Positions 52,701 to 64,000 of a stretch of 64,000 nt of DNA are shown one piece after another (the first letter of the stretch is position 1; every line of letters starts with the position of its first letter). This DNA is from Camarhynchus parvulus (Eukaryota > Chordata > Aves > Passeriformes > Thraupidae): contig NC_044572.1 in assembly GCF_901933205.1 (NCBI RefSeq), positions 27,552,501 to 27,616,500 of the forward strand. The letters run 5' to 3'. A model generated the notes under the pieces. The model saw nothing but the letters and a program-made list of their open reading frames with translations. It was not told where the DNA came from and made no database searches. The position numbers and the translations under genes are program-made.

Positions 52701-55700
52701 GCAAGAAACATTCCTCCTACATCAATTTCAAACATTTGACAGCCTGGCCATTCATTAAATGCATCTTGTAGCAATGTCCTCAGATAACTATATAATTCTT
52801 CCTGCCAGCTACTGGGAAGTAATGTAATAGGAAGCTGGGAGGACTCCCAGGTCTCAGAGTCCCTGACAGGCAGGGGGAAAGCAGGAATAAAAGCAGGGAG
52901 AATGTGGTGAAGGCACGGGGCTGATGTGAGAAGGCCAGTAGCAGATTACACTGATTAATGGCTGGATAGGAGATATCCTTCTTCACTGAGCAGCTGGAGA
53001 GCAGGGTTAGCTGCTGGTCAGGAGGTAATCAGATATTTGCAGTGAGACTTGATGCAGCCTATGGCCAAAAGTCATGTCACTCAGATCTGTGTAAATGCAA
53101 CACCAACTGCCACAGGCTCCCAGAGAATAAATAAGAGAAACCGGGAAAAATACAAAAATAAAGAAAAACAAAACAAAACAAAAAAGGCAAAACCAAAATA
53201 AATCAACAGAACAACAAAAGCCCTAGGTGTCCTTTCTTCTCTTTTTCCATACATTCTACTAAATTTAAGGAAAATTCCACTTTCACTCCAAACTGAGATC
53301 CTTGTGCCAGGTGTGGCAGATGTGAATCAGTAACATCATCTTCCTGAGATGGAGATGGGGCCACAATCACTGCAGTGGGTATAGACATACACACCCAATT
53401 ATAGGAGCAATTAGAGAGGATAAAAGACAAATTAGGTCCTCCCTCCAGAATACATACCCTGCCAGAGGAGCTGAGGCCAGGGAAAAAGTGGTAGGGGTTA
53501 ATTACCAGCTGGAACCCAAATGCTTTCTTTTTCATGGTTCAAAATGTAAATCTATATAAGTGCCATAATTTTAGCCAAGCACTGACACATTTTAACAGAA
53601 ACATCCAGCTATTTCAGTTATTTTCTCACTTCTCTTGGGTGATCTGAAAAAAACATTTATTTTCCTTTTATTTACACACCACCCACAAGACTGAAACAAA
53701 TTTTAAAAACCTCTCAATATCAAAGACCAAATATTTAGCATAGCCATATTCAAACAGTTTCATAAATTTGCCACTGATCACACCCTGTTGAAGACATTGT
53801 GCTCTGTAGCACAAAGAAAAAGACCGAAAATTTCCATAACATAGGAAAACCATTGTTTTACTATCACTGTAACACATGCAGTTCATTTTCAGACAAAAGG
53901 TCACCTTCAGCAAACACTGCTTCATCTTTTAAGGGCTAAGACTGGAGCGTTTAGTCACATTGTTATGCCTTAGTTCCAGCAGCCCAAAATGCTCAGTGCC
54001 CACCCCTGCATGGCTGCTGGGGCTGTGAGGGACACCCAAGGCACCCAAGGGTGCTCCCTGGACCTCTCACCGTGCTCCCTTTGTTCTGAGAGATCAGCTG
54101 AGGTCAAATGTATCAAGGAATGAGCCTGGAGTTTCTCTCATTAAGCAAAAACTGTTCCCATTCTGAGATCTTAAACACATATGTGCATTTGACAAATTAT
54201 CAGATGATGTTTTCCAGCTCCATATGTCTATCAAGATGACATCTTTGCAAAGCTTTAGTTAAATCAGATCAGCCAGTTGGACTCAGAAAACAATCATTGC
54301 TTTTTTAATTTAAGACACACACTGTTTGATTTTCTAACTTTACTGTCAATTCAAACTTACATCCAATATTTATTTAACATGTAGAAAATTTAATTAAAGC
54401 AAAAAGTGATATTGGAGAACTTAGTAAGCAGTATCTTTTAACTATCACAACAACAGTTTTACATAAAACCCAAACAAAATGTTCTTGTGTTGACTCAGCT
54501 GGTAAAGTTTTGACTTTATACTTCCTATGCTGTTACACTGCCAGGGACTGCATAAAAGAGCAACACTGCTTAATCAACAGAGTTCTTTTAACACATTTAT
54601 CACCATGCCTCCCCTATTAGGAAGTTGAGCTGGTTGCATGAACTAATCAAAATGCCTTTGAACATCCATTAATACTGTTCACTTAAATATCTATTTAGGA
54701 CCAATGTGAAGCTCATTTAATACTCTACATGTTCTACTGGCATAAATCTTTTAAACTACTTCTTTTTTTTTACCACTAAAAGGGCAAAGTAAATGGTTCC
54801 CCTTATTACAAAAGATTTCAGAGACAAGAGAGAGAAACAGCCAACACTCATTGCTGAAACTATTAATTATTTTCATTAATGACCAAGGAAATACTATTTG
54901 AACCAGAATAAATAATTAAGAGTTCAGTGCTTCAAAATATAAACACTTAATAGAAAACATGTTTTGCTGTTATAAAAATGCAAACTTTTAAGTTCAAATT
55001 AAAAATATACACATGCCATAATAATATTAACTTGAAAGCAGCATTTTTAGAGACGTGAATGGAAAACAAGGAAATAAAACTTTTCATCCTTTCCCAGTCC
55101 ATGGCTGAATATGGAATTCCCAAAACAGATGGTAAAGAATATGCAATACAGTGAAGGTCCTCTGGGTTTGATATTCACCTGTCTCTTTTCAGCACCACCA
55201 AATTCTTGTAACCTCAATTAATATCTGCCAGAATCAGTAAAATGACATCCCTCTACTGTTACTATTATTTTGTTTGACCTTGATATCATGAACACAAATG
55301 CAATTATGATAATGTGCCAATTATTTCCTATATTATTTCTATATTGTATATAAAAATCAAAAAGACTAGTACTCCCTCCCTTTCTCACGATAATATCTGA
55401 ACATTCTGGCTTTATTTCAACTTCAATTTCTAACATGCAATCACTAACATTTTGTTTCATTTTTATTTCTTATTTCTAACAAGAAAAAAAAAGCCCAAAA
55501 CAAAACCAATCAGCAAAGTTTTAGAATATTCATAACAGCATGTTAGATGTACGATTTATGTAGGATAATAAAAAAATATTTTAATGTTTGCACTGTTTTG
55601 CTGGCATAAATTTTGAATGACAGCACATCTGTCTGTTAAGACAAATAACTGTCAATAATGTATCAGCTACACCATACGCTCTGCATATTTTATGTGGTTA

Positions 55701-58339
55701 ATATAAAAAGGTTGTTTGTGATTTTTGAGAGGATTTAAGCTTTTTTAGTACTTTTAGACAATCCAGCCATATCTGCCTACCTCAGGATTTTTGCCCCACA
55801 ATTTCCCCGTTTCATAGAATTTTGTACAAAATCTGTTGAACAAAACCAAATAATTTTGAAAAAACCGGTGGCTTGCAGATTATGAAAGTAATGTGTACAC
55901 TTTACTGTGAGGTCAGATCTGTCACAGTGGAAAAGCAAATAAATTAGAAGCCACTATGTAAAAGTGATTAAATAGGTTTGGACAGACTGGAACATAATTA
56001 GCACAAAACTAGTCAGCCTATTGACTGTTAAAATAGTGACTCCACAAAAAACTCCTAGCTTTGTCCCTAAAGGCCATGAATTGACTAAAAACCAGGCTAT
56101 TTCAGAGGAAAGATTCTTTCCTATCCTGGTCAGAAATTAATCTTTGCAACTTTGATCATTGTAGGATTTATGGTCAAACTATACAGACAAATAAGTTGCA
56201 GATGAAAAGAACAACATAATTTTGTTACCTACAATTACATTTTAAGTTAAAGATATGTTACCCACAGATAGGTTCACTTGTGATGAATTGTGCAATTTCA
56301 CAATCAATTTTTGACTTGTAAGTACACAATAGCAAGTTAGCTATTATTTCCTAGAAGCATTCCTAGCTTTCTTTACTCAGACATATTTATAACTGGAACA
56401 AAAATATAAACCTTAAATTCTCTACATTTCATTTAGATAAACTGCAGCTCTCTGATATCCACATAAGAATCATGTCCATTTTAGCAGTCTACTTGTGGAA
56501 CTGCTTCATGCAGATTGCAGTTCTATCTGTAAATTACATCTTAGGCAAAGATAATTGTTATTGATTCGAGATATTTCAAATTTTCTGTAAGAAGACTCAA
56601 AGGGGTTTTAGGAAAGAAACAAGCTCCACATGGAAAGTAGTGAGTAACACAGATTAAACGCACCTTTCTGCCACACCAAACATTAATTCTCCACTGCCAG
56701 CCAGGGACTTCACAACCATCATGATTCCAGAGCATGTCAAATCAATACCATAAGGATGGGAAATGTCCATATAATGAATTCAAAGCAACCTATAAATAAG
56801 CAGACAAAAGAAGGCAAAAATTGAACAAATTACCTATATGAGTTCCCCTGAGGATTCACTAAAGGAGAGGTAGTGGTGATGTAAACCATGTAAAAGTGAT
56901 GGTTAATTCAGTGCCAGTATCTGTATAGCCAAGAACATTTGAAGATATTTGAAGCATATTTAAACAGCTCCCTACATTTCAAAGTTTATTGTGTCCCACG
57001 TGCCCCTGGATACTTTTGAATTTCCCTAAGTAGCCCAACATTTACCTCTCAGTTGCATAATCATGTCTAGGACATTCCACACATTTTTTGTTTCTGTGAA
57101 AAACTGCTGCCAGGCATCTGTTTGGGACCTTTTCTACTCCCATTTTTTTTCCTATTTATGCTATCTGATCACATTACTTATATCCATCTCAAAGTTCTAA
57201 TTTAAAAGGACATTCCTCTGAATCATGGTTTAGTCTTGCCCATGCCTTTCCAAGTCTATTAAAAAATATTTTTCAGTATGAAATTATTTTTTAAGAATAA
57301 AAAATATACACCATCTTTTGCCTCTCAGGCCTTACAGCCCCAAACAATGTGTATTAAATTTTTACAGAGACTTACTAAAAATCAAAAAAAGTCCAACCTT
57401 CTGACAAAGTAATTGGCCCAGCAACCAAGCAATACAAATGTAATCCAGTACACTAAGTACAGAACACTGGCACCAACAGGCAGGATGATTCTGCATTTAT
57501 ACAATCACAGCTCCAAATTTCCTTAAATATAAGAAATATGCCAGCTAAACAGAAAAAAAAATAGCAACTGTTAGCCATTCTCTTCTGCTCCATTTGCTCT
57601 ATGTCCCAATTCCTTTTATTTGGAGTTCAGTGAAACCCTCAGCCTTACAACTAACATCCTATCAGATGTCTTAAGGACACAGAAAAATAGAAGTTGTTGA
57701 ATATAAGAAGATGGACCACAATCAGGACTTTTCCTCTAGCTGCACATATTTGCCTGCATTGAGAAAATTCTACGATTATACCTGATATCATTTGAGAGCT
57801 TCCAACCCTATTTTAGCTTGTCCTGTTAAAAATCAATAAAGATAAATCAGGCTCAGGAAATGTATGTGTAGTTAAAACTTTAGGCAAAGAAGTTTTAACA
57901 TAAGGCAGATCTTTTTGTACAAAGTGCTTCTCTTCACATTTAAGCTGTAATATTATGGTTGCATATTGATTATTGTAAAAGAATGGCAGCAAAAGGAGAC
58001 AATTGTATCCTTTGCATCATCATAATTGCAAAAAAGAACATTTTATTGAAATCCCACATTGCAAAAACTGTTTCCCTTTTCCTTCATGAAGAAATTTTAA
58101 AATAAGGAGCTGTCTGGTACTATCCAAAAGCAGTGCTGGTCTGTATATCAGTATGCCATCTCCTAGTTGAGGACTTGAAGCAAGAAGCCCATTGGAAAAC
58201 AGAATTAAATATCATTTGGGGTTTATTTTACATCAGTAGCAGCATGAATTAGATACATTCATTCAGCAGCAAACCTATGTAAGTAATCAAAGTGAAAATT
58301 CATCTTACTTTGCTTTTAGTCTTCTTTGAATTAACACAA
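49791..58339. other. Flanking sequence without a recognised gene
   Basis: AT-rich sequence including a very AT-rich stretch (51245-51370), a CAAAA-type tract (53160-53186), and a GC-richer patch (about 53980-54090) containing a duplicated ACCCAAGG word. Stretches around 52790-52960 and 56910-57240 have mixed composition, the latter possibly an old repeat, not identified. Frames up to 110 codons are unrecognised. Confidence 0.5.
53160..53186. repeat. AAAAC low-complexity tract
   Basis: Consecutive AAAAC units with A runs. Could be a degenerated poly(A) remnant but no retroposed body was recognised beside it. Confidence 0.7.
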
Positions 58340-58602
58340 TGTACTGGTTTGGGCTGGGATAGAGCTAATTTTCTTCACAGTAGTTCATATGGGACTGTGG
58401 TTTGGATTTTTGCTGAAAACAGTGTTGATAACACATGACAGGTTCAGTTATTGCTGAGCAGTGCTTACAGAGAGTGAAGGCCTTTTCTCCCGCTCATACA
58501 GCAGGGAGAAGCACAAGAAACTGGGAGGGGACACGGCTGGGACAGATGACCCCAACTGAACAAAAGGATATTCCACACCATGTGGTACCATGCTCAGCCA
58601 CG

Positions 58603-58610
58603 TATATAAA
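58603..58610 (+). promoter_or_regulatory. LTR TATA box
   Basis: TATATAAA in the U3 end of the solo LTR, about 180 bases before its ATTAAA signal. Whether this old LTR still drives transcription is unknown. Confidence 0.6.
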
Positions 58611-58787
58611 ACTGGGGGAAGAAGGATGAAGGCACTTCTGGAGTGATGGCATTTTTCTTGCCAAGGAAAGGTTAAACATGATGGAGCCCAGCTCTCCTGG
58701 ACATGGCTCAACACCTGCCTGCCCAAGGGAAGGGGTGAATGCATTCCTTGTTTTGCTTTGCTTCTGCACAACACTTCTGCTTTACCT

Positions 58788-58793
58788 ATTAAA
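58788..58793 (+). terminator. LTR polyadenylation signal ATTAAA
   Basis: ATTAAA followed by a T-rich stretch (CTGTCTTTATTTC), as expected at the R region of an LTR on the plus strand. Confidence 0.55.
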
Positions 58794-58898
58794 CTGTCTT
58801 TATTTCAATCCATGAGTTATCTCATTTTTACCCCTCTGATTCTCTCTCCCATCCCACTGGAGAAGGAGTGAGCAGCCCACCAGGTTTAAACCGTAACA

Positions 58899-61800
58899 CA
58901 CATTTACTCTGCTTCAGGGAATTTTAGACCAAGCTGGAGCAATAAGGAAGTCTAACTGAGATGAGTTATTTTGGGAGATATCTCATCCATATATTAGTGT
59001 TTATTATCCATCTATAAAAATGGCAGCCACATAAAGTAAACACTCCAAGAATTTCACATAAGCAGCATGAAACAGCCAGTTACACACAAGCAATAATTTG
59101 AGTAATGCACACAGCAGAATGGTCAAAAGAAACAAATTTCTTTTTGGTTGAACCTCTGAACTATTCAAAATAAAGCCAAATTCAGCCAAATTTGATAAAT
59201 CAAGTTTATCACAAGGTTAATATTTCCACATCTAGCTTTTGGCTTAAAGCAAATTTTTATAGCCTGAAGAACAGAATCATAACAAAATGCTGACAAGCCC
59301 ATACCACACAAACAAGTTTCTGCTAGAGGGTGGTTTCTCTATTCTTGACATTTCAAAATAAATGAATCTACATTTGAGAAATAAGATACAACTCACATTC
59401 AGTAACTGTAACTCTTTATGTTTTTTTTTTCTATTTGATACATGGGAAATAATTATCAACAAGAGAAAGTTCAGATTCTTTTCCCTTCCTAAGTTCAAAG
59501 TTGAAATTCTTCAGAGTTCATCTGTAAGGCCAATTAGGTCTATTAAATCTCAGACGACAACAGTATTTAAAAATGAGACATATTTGCAAAAGCAGAAGGA
59601 CACAAGTTCCTGTGGCTCAATTCCAACCCTTGTGACAAATACAGCTCCAATGATCCAATGCAACAAACAGTTGATGTAGATTTCGCCCTCCTTCTGACAC
59701 ATAATTGAGTTTTAACTTTTTAAAAAAACAAAACTAGTTCTGAGCCTTCCATTAATAAAGAGTGGTGTCACTAACAGCATTCAGAAAAAATGCATAACCA
59801 GTGAAGGGCTGTCATTTGCTGTCATTTATAAGAATCTGCAACAGATTGCACAATGAAACACCATGACACCAATACAGCATCCAAAACTTATAAATATCAT
59901 ATGAATCCTGTTGACTTGCAAACAGATATATGACTATTAAAACTAGAATGGCAGAATATCCCAGTTTACTATTCTAACACACTGAAGTTTATCAGTTAAT
60001 ATGAATGTTTTAGACTTTAAAAAGAGACTTTTTTTGATTACTGTGATAGTTGCAATTACTAAAATATATAAACTCAAGAAACAGGGACCTTCCACAAACT
60101 TTTTTATAGTAGTCTTGATGCGATGACCTCCTGTTTACAAGAGGATACATTCCTTTGCAAAAGGCAAAGCTTTTAAGTAGTAGTTTTGTTTTAGTTGTGC
60201 TTGCTAACTTTCTGATCAGTTTATATGAAAATACCTGTAAACTACAAAGTAATTCCTCACAGTATTTTACTGACAGCTGATATACTGTGAAACTAATTTC
60301 AACACTATTTTTACTCATTCTAGTTCGCTTTTTCTTTTTCTCAATCATCATTTCATAAACCTCGCTTTCAATCAGAACATAGTCTTTCAATGTTTGTTTG
60401 ATTAATGACTGCTGATTTTCAAAAGAAGTGGTCAGTGCTGAGTAGTTCTTTTCCATACAGTTTTTTTCCCACCAATGTACATTGTCGTTTAGAAAATATT
60501 TATTTTCAAAATACCTTGTTCCATAACAACTGTTATATCAGCAGTATAATATCAATGGCACACTGTTGCATTCTGTAACTGTTATGTAGATCCATTAAAT
60601 AGTCCTAGATTATATCTAGTGTTTTCACCTTCCATAGAGTTGAACTGTATGAATATATACAGCTCATGCAATTCATTTTAACTAATCCCTCTTGACAGAA
60701 ATCCTAGTTTTCTGAGGTAAAATATGTCCAGAGCATGCCCACACACAGAGAGAGAGCATTTTCAACAGCTCCCTTTCTCCTTTTCCTCTTTTGGGTGTAA
60801 CAGAGTTGGTGATCTTTTTCATTACACTTGGAATACTCTGTGAGAAGTTTCCAAGCCTTTGGGAACCTCCTCTCTAAGTTATCTGCTCTACACCCGACCA
60901 GCTCATCAGAAGAATCATTTATGTAATTAAACCCAAGCTGAAGTATGAAGACAGCTCTTCATCTCAATTTTGCATATGTTAATCTGTCTTGAAATTGTGT
61001 CTCAGACATGTAAGGAGACCAAATTCCCTTTGGCTCTTTTCCTTTTGTGTCTTTTCTGACATTTACTATGTGTATATACTATTTTTATCTAATATTCCCA
61101 TCTGCAAATGTACTTTACATCATAACACACACATATATATCAGAACAGAATAATAATAAGCTCAGAAATAGCAATTTTACAGCAAGGCTCACATTAAATA
61201 AATAAATTTAAATCACAGTATCCCCACCACAGCTATAAACACATTGGCACTGGAAGGTTTTCTTTAGATTTATTAACACTGTCTGTGACTCCTTAGGCCC
61301 AAGCATGCCTAATAGGGACATTACTGGTTGCCATACCTAAGCATCTTCAAATGACATCAAAATGAAAAAGAATACAAATTTTTAAAAATCCACTATAAAA
61401 TACTCTATTTTTTAGAGAGACGAGTTCATCTGAACAAGGAGAGACAACAGCATGGCAGATGGATGAAGGTGTTAGATGAATGAGTAAAAAGGTAATATAT
61501 AGTCAATGATAAGTTACAAGTATTTCTAGGTCCTGATGTAACTACTAGAAGTAAACTCAAGGGAAGAAATGAAGTTTTATCCATGTTCTGTGTTCTTCAT
61601 AAGAGGAGGGGACAGGGATTTTTATTTCTAGCCTTCATGAGTGGTATTATTCCACTCCTACCACTATGCAGAGAATTGAATTGCTATCATTTACAGCACA
61701 CTGTGCCCTTTAAGGAAAACGAGCAAAATATACCCCCATATGAAAAGGAGATCTGCCATCTTTTTTATTATTCCAGGGCATTTATTTATAGCAGGCAGAG

Positions 61801-64000
61801 ATGCAAACAGCGAGTCACATCAGTATGAAAATTTACAAACACCACCAACCCAGTTACTCTAAGGGTCCACATACATAAAGGAAGAGGGCAATCATCCAAC
61901 TCCTGCTTCAGTGTTTACACAGAGCATTTTATTGCAACTCTCCTTTTCCTCTTCCTTTCCTGTACTTAACCAGAGTAATGCTATGAAACACTTAATTCTT
62001 GTACCTTTTCATTTTCTCACATCATTACAATTCCAGATCACTATCTCATCTACTTTATATCTGGTTTTGATGCCACTGAATGCCTGGCTTCAGGAAACAG
62101 CAAAACAATTCCCATAGATTTTAGCTAATGGTTGTTTCACATTATGCTTCAGGGATTGACACAAACAGAAAAATCTTGGATATTGCCCTCTGAAAAATAC
62201 ACTCACAGCAGGGCAACTTGAACATAATTTGGAATTCACTAAGGACTTTGATAATAATTTATATTTGCCAAATATATGTTAATTAATTCTAATGACATTA
62301 AAATAATCTCACATTTTAGTGCTATCATAGTGCAAACAGAAATTACTAAAAGGCAATTAATTCTTATATAGACACAACACCTAAAAGAGGCTCTTACTTG
62401 ATCAAATTTAACAATACTATGCCTCTAAAGAAAAGACCACAAGAAACTCTTCAATAGACCATGAAAATCTATCACTTGAACTCATTAAAAAAAGTAATAA
62501 ATTCATTTTAAAACATAAAAGTCATATTTTCAATAGTTTCTAAATTAATTTGCTTTAGGATATGGTTATTAGTAGATAGGGTACCAATATTCGTTTTATA
62601 TCTGGATTCTATTCTCATCTAGATTCAAGGGTTCAACAGATCACTAACTAACATTACATACAATTACTTTTATGTTACTTGCTTTAACTCACAAGACAAT
62701 GAAGGGTTAAATGCTGACATGGGACTATACTTAGCATTAATGATGCAGGAGTACACATACACACAGATATGTCTCAATGGAGCCAAAACAGCCCTGTTAT
62801 CAGATCAAGTGCAATCTCTGTTATTATGCAGCCATTAGTAGACTACTGCAAATTTATAACCTCAAAGGGTTTGTAAAAGTTATTAACAACATATTATAGT
62901 AGTGCCCATGTCACAAAAGTCCCAAACTTTGTTGTTCACAATTTGTGATAGCACTTTAAACACAAAACAGCGTCTACAAATCCTCTTTAACTGAGCAACA
63001 CCCTTACAAGTGCTTACTGTAACAAGCCCTTCATATCATTCAGAAGAAAAATTCACAACATTTCATTGTCATTTTCCTTAACTTGACTGACATCTGCGTG
63101 TAGATGGCTTAATGGTTTACCTGAGCACTGAACTGAAAGTATAAAACCTGTGTAAACCTAGAAAACATATGCTCATCAAGTGCTAAAATAAATATTCCCA
63201 TTCACACTGTTCTGTAAACTGAGATAAGGGGTTTTTTTACATGGCACACAGGGATTTAACTGCAAAATTCATTAAGGTGAGTGGAAGGAATACAGCTAAA
63301 TTTTACTGCCACAGAAAGATTTATCTTTAGAATACATCTAATAAAATTTAAGTATGAGCTGCAGTACCTGAATACTTTAAAGAGTCATAGGAGAAAAAAG
63401 CGGTTGTGAGGCTGCAACATAAAGCTGAAGGAAAGGAATATAGTCTTGGTCCAACAATTGTGGTAGAATATTATACACCTCTTGTAAGTATCTAATTACT
63501 GATGTCCTGACTTTTATTTCATTTATCTTGACAACCTAAACTGTCTCTAAAGTGCCTATCTGCATTTGCATTTTAATGAATAATAATTTATATTTATTCA
63601 GCACATTATATTTGCATCTCAGTGGTTCATTTACAGATTAATATTCTTATTACCTAAAACAAACTATGCATAGATATTCTGGATTGGGAATTACTAGCAA
63701 GCAAGCAAGACACTGTGGGTAGCATTATAATTTGGCCAACCTGTTGGCCTCAGCTTTGGGTTTTGCATTGTATTAGGTGTCAGTGGTGGCTGGGAATGCT
63801 TGGACTCCAGCAAGTTGTACCGCAGGTCCAAGAAGATAAAGAATTAGACTTCTCACTGAGTTCCCTAAAGATTTTCAATTTATGCCATTTTTGATAAAGA
63901 AAGTACTGTAAATCACCCAGAAAAAATGAGTAGTACTCACTGCTTTCTACAATCACACTGATAGCTGGAATATATTGGTACATTGTGATCAAAAGAAAAC
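58899..64000. other. Flanking sequence without a recognised gene
   Basis: AT-rich sequence with short CA/GA (60738-60756) and CA/TA (61125-61139) tracts. It contains the longest open frame outside the THSD7A exon (148 codons, minus strand, 60456-60010), listed separately. No splice-bounded exon or RNA gene recognised up to the window end. Confidence 0.5.
60010..60456 (-). other. Unexplained 148-codon open reading frame
   Basis: Opens at an ATG (60456-60454) and stays open for 148 codons in AT-rich DNA where stops are frequent. The translation is Lys/Ser/Leu-rich, with a charged possibly helical stretch near residues 13-50 (including EKKKKR) and no signal peptide, clear membrane span or family motif. 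It is not low-complexity. No promoter, splice site or repeat supports it. It may be chance, a decayed processed pseudogene or part of an old repeat; I do not recognise it and do not call it a gene. Confidence 0.2.

Larger units (their letters stand above)
58340..58898 (+). mobile_element. Solo LTR of an endogenous retrovirus (ERVL-like)
   Basis: A 559-bp unit that begins TGTACTGGTTT and ends GGTTTAAACCGTAACA, giving TG...CA ends and imperfect terminal inverted similarity. It is flanked by cacaA (58335-58339) and cacaT (58899-58903), a 5-bp target duplication with one change; 5 bp is typical of ERVL-class integrases. A TATA box TATATAAA (58603-58610) and a polyadenylation signal ATTAAA (58788-58793) lie in the expected U3/R order for the plus strand. 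No gag, pol or env is present, so this is the product of LTR-LTR recombination. The 108- and 91-codon minus-strand frames inside it are incidental. Confidence 0.85.

Noticed and set aside
53203..53535. 110-codon minus-strand frame
   Set aside because: No recognisable domain or gene structure; length is compatible with chance in a somewhat less AT-rich patch.
58435..58774. Open frames of 64-108 codons on both strands
   Set aside because: They lie wholly within the solo LTR, which is non-coding.
1..64000. tRNA, rRNA or microRNA genes
   Set aside because: No cloverleaf-type A/B box pairs or known RNA sequences were recognised by eye; subtle hairpin RNAs cannot be excluded without folding and conservation analysis.

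Overview
The window is vertebrate nuclear DNA, almost certainly from a bird. It is AT-rich, has no operons or dense coding, and carries several 3'-end copies of the CR1 LINE typical of birds (with the hallmark tail 'cattctatgattctatg' near 47058-47072). It also holds a solo LTR of an endogenous retrovirus and a second probable LTR fragment. Wording and LTR types look passerine-like, but that is an inference from memory of avian repeats.

Only one protein-coding exon can be supported. At 19807-19978 on the minus strand is the first coding exon of a secreted or membrane protein: a strong-Kozak ATG, a signal peptide with a leucine-rich core, a short mature stretch ending in the motif YLWKTG, and a consensus splice donor (gtaagt) in phase 1. 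Start (MGL), layout and end motif match the N-terminus of THSD7A (thrombospondin type-1 domain-containing protein 7A). The exon sits in a CpG-island-like GC-rich block (about 19855-20240), which should contain the 5' UTR and core promoter.

Layout: 1-19806 is the 5' part of THSD7A intron 1 (the gene runs right to left), with one CR1 insertion. 19807-about 20520 is exon 1, 5' UTR and promoter-proximal DNA. About 20520-64000 is the 5' flank, probably intergenic towards the neighbouring gene (TMEM106B in human gene order). No second gene is visible there. It holds four CR1 pieces, two LTR pieces, a few GC-rich patches, microsatellites and short tandem duplications.

Nearly all long open frames are chance frames in AT-rich DNA, CpG-island shadows, or remnants of CR1 ORF2. 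I found no convincing undescribed system. The items most worth a second look are the 5'-leader architecture of THSD7A, an unexplained 148-codon open frame at 60010-60456, a self-complementary insertion inside the CR1 tail at 47008-47038, and an unusual GC-rich segment at 41830-42240.
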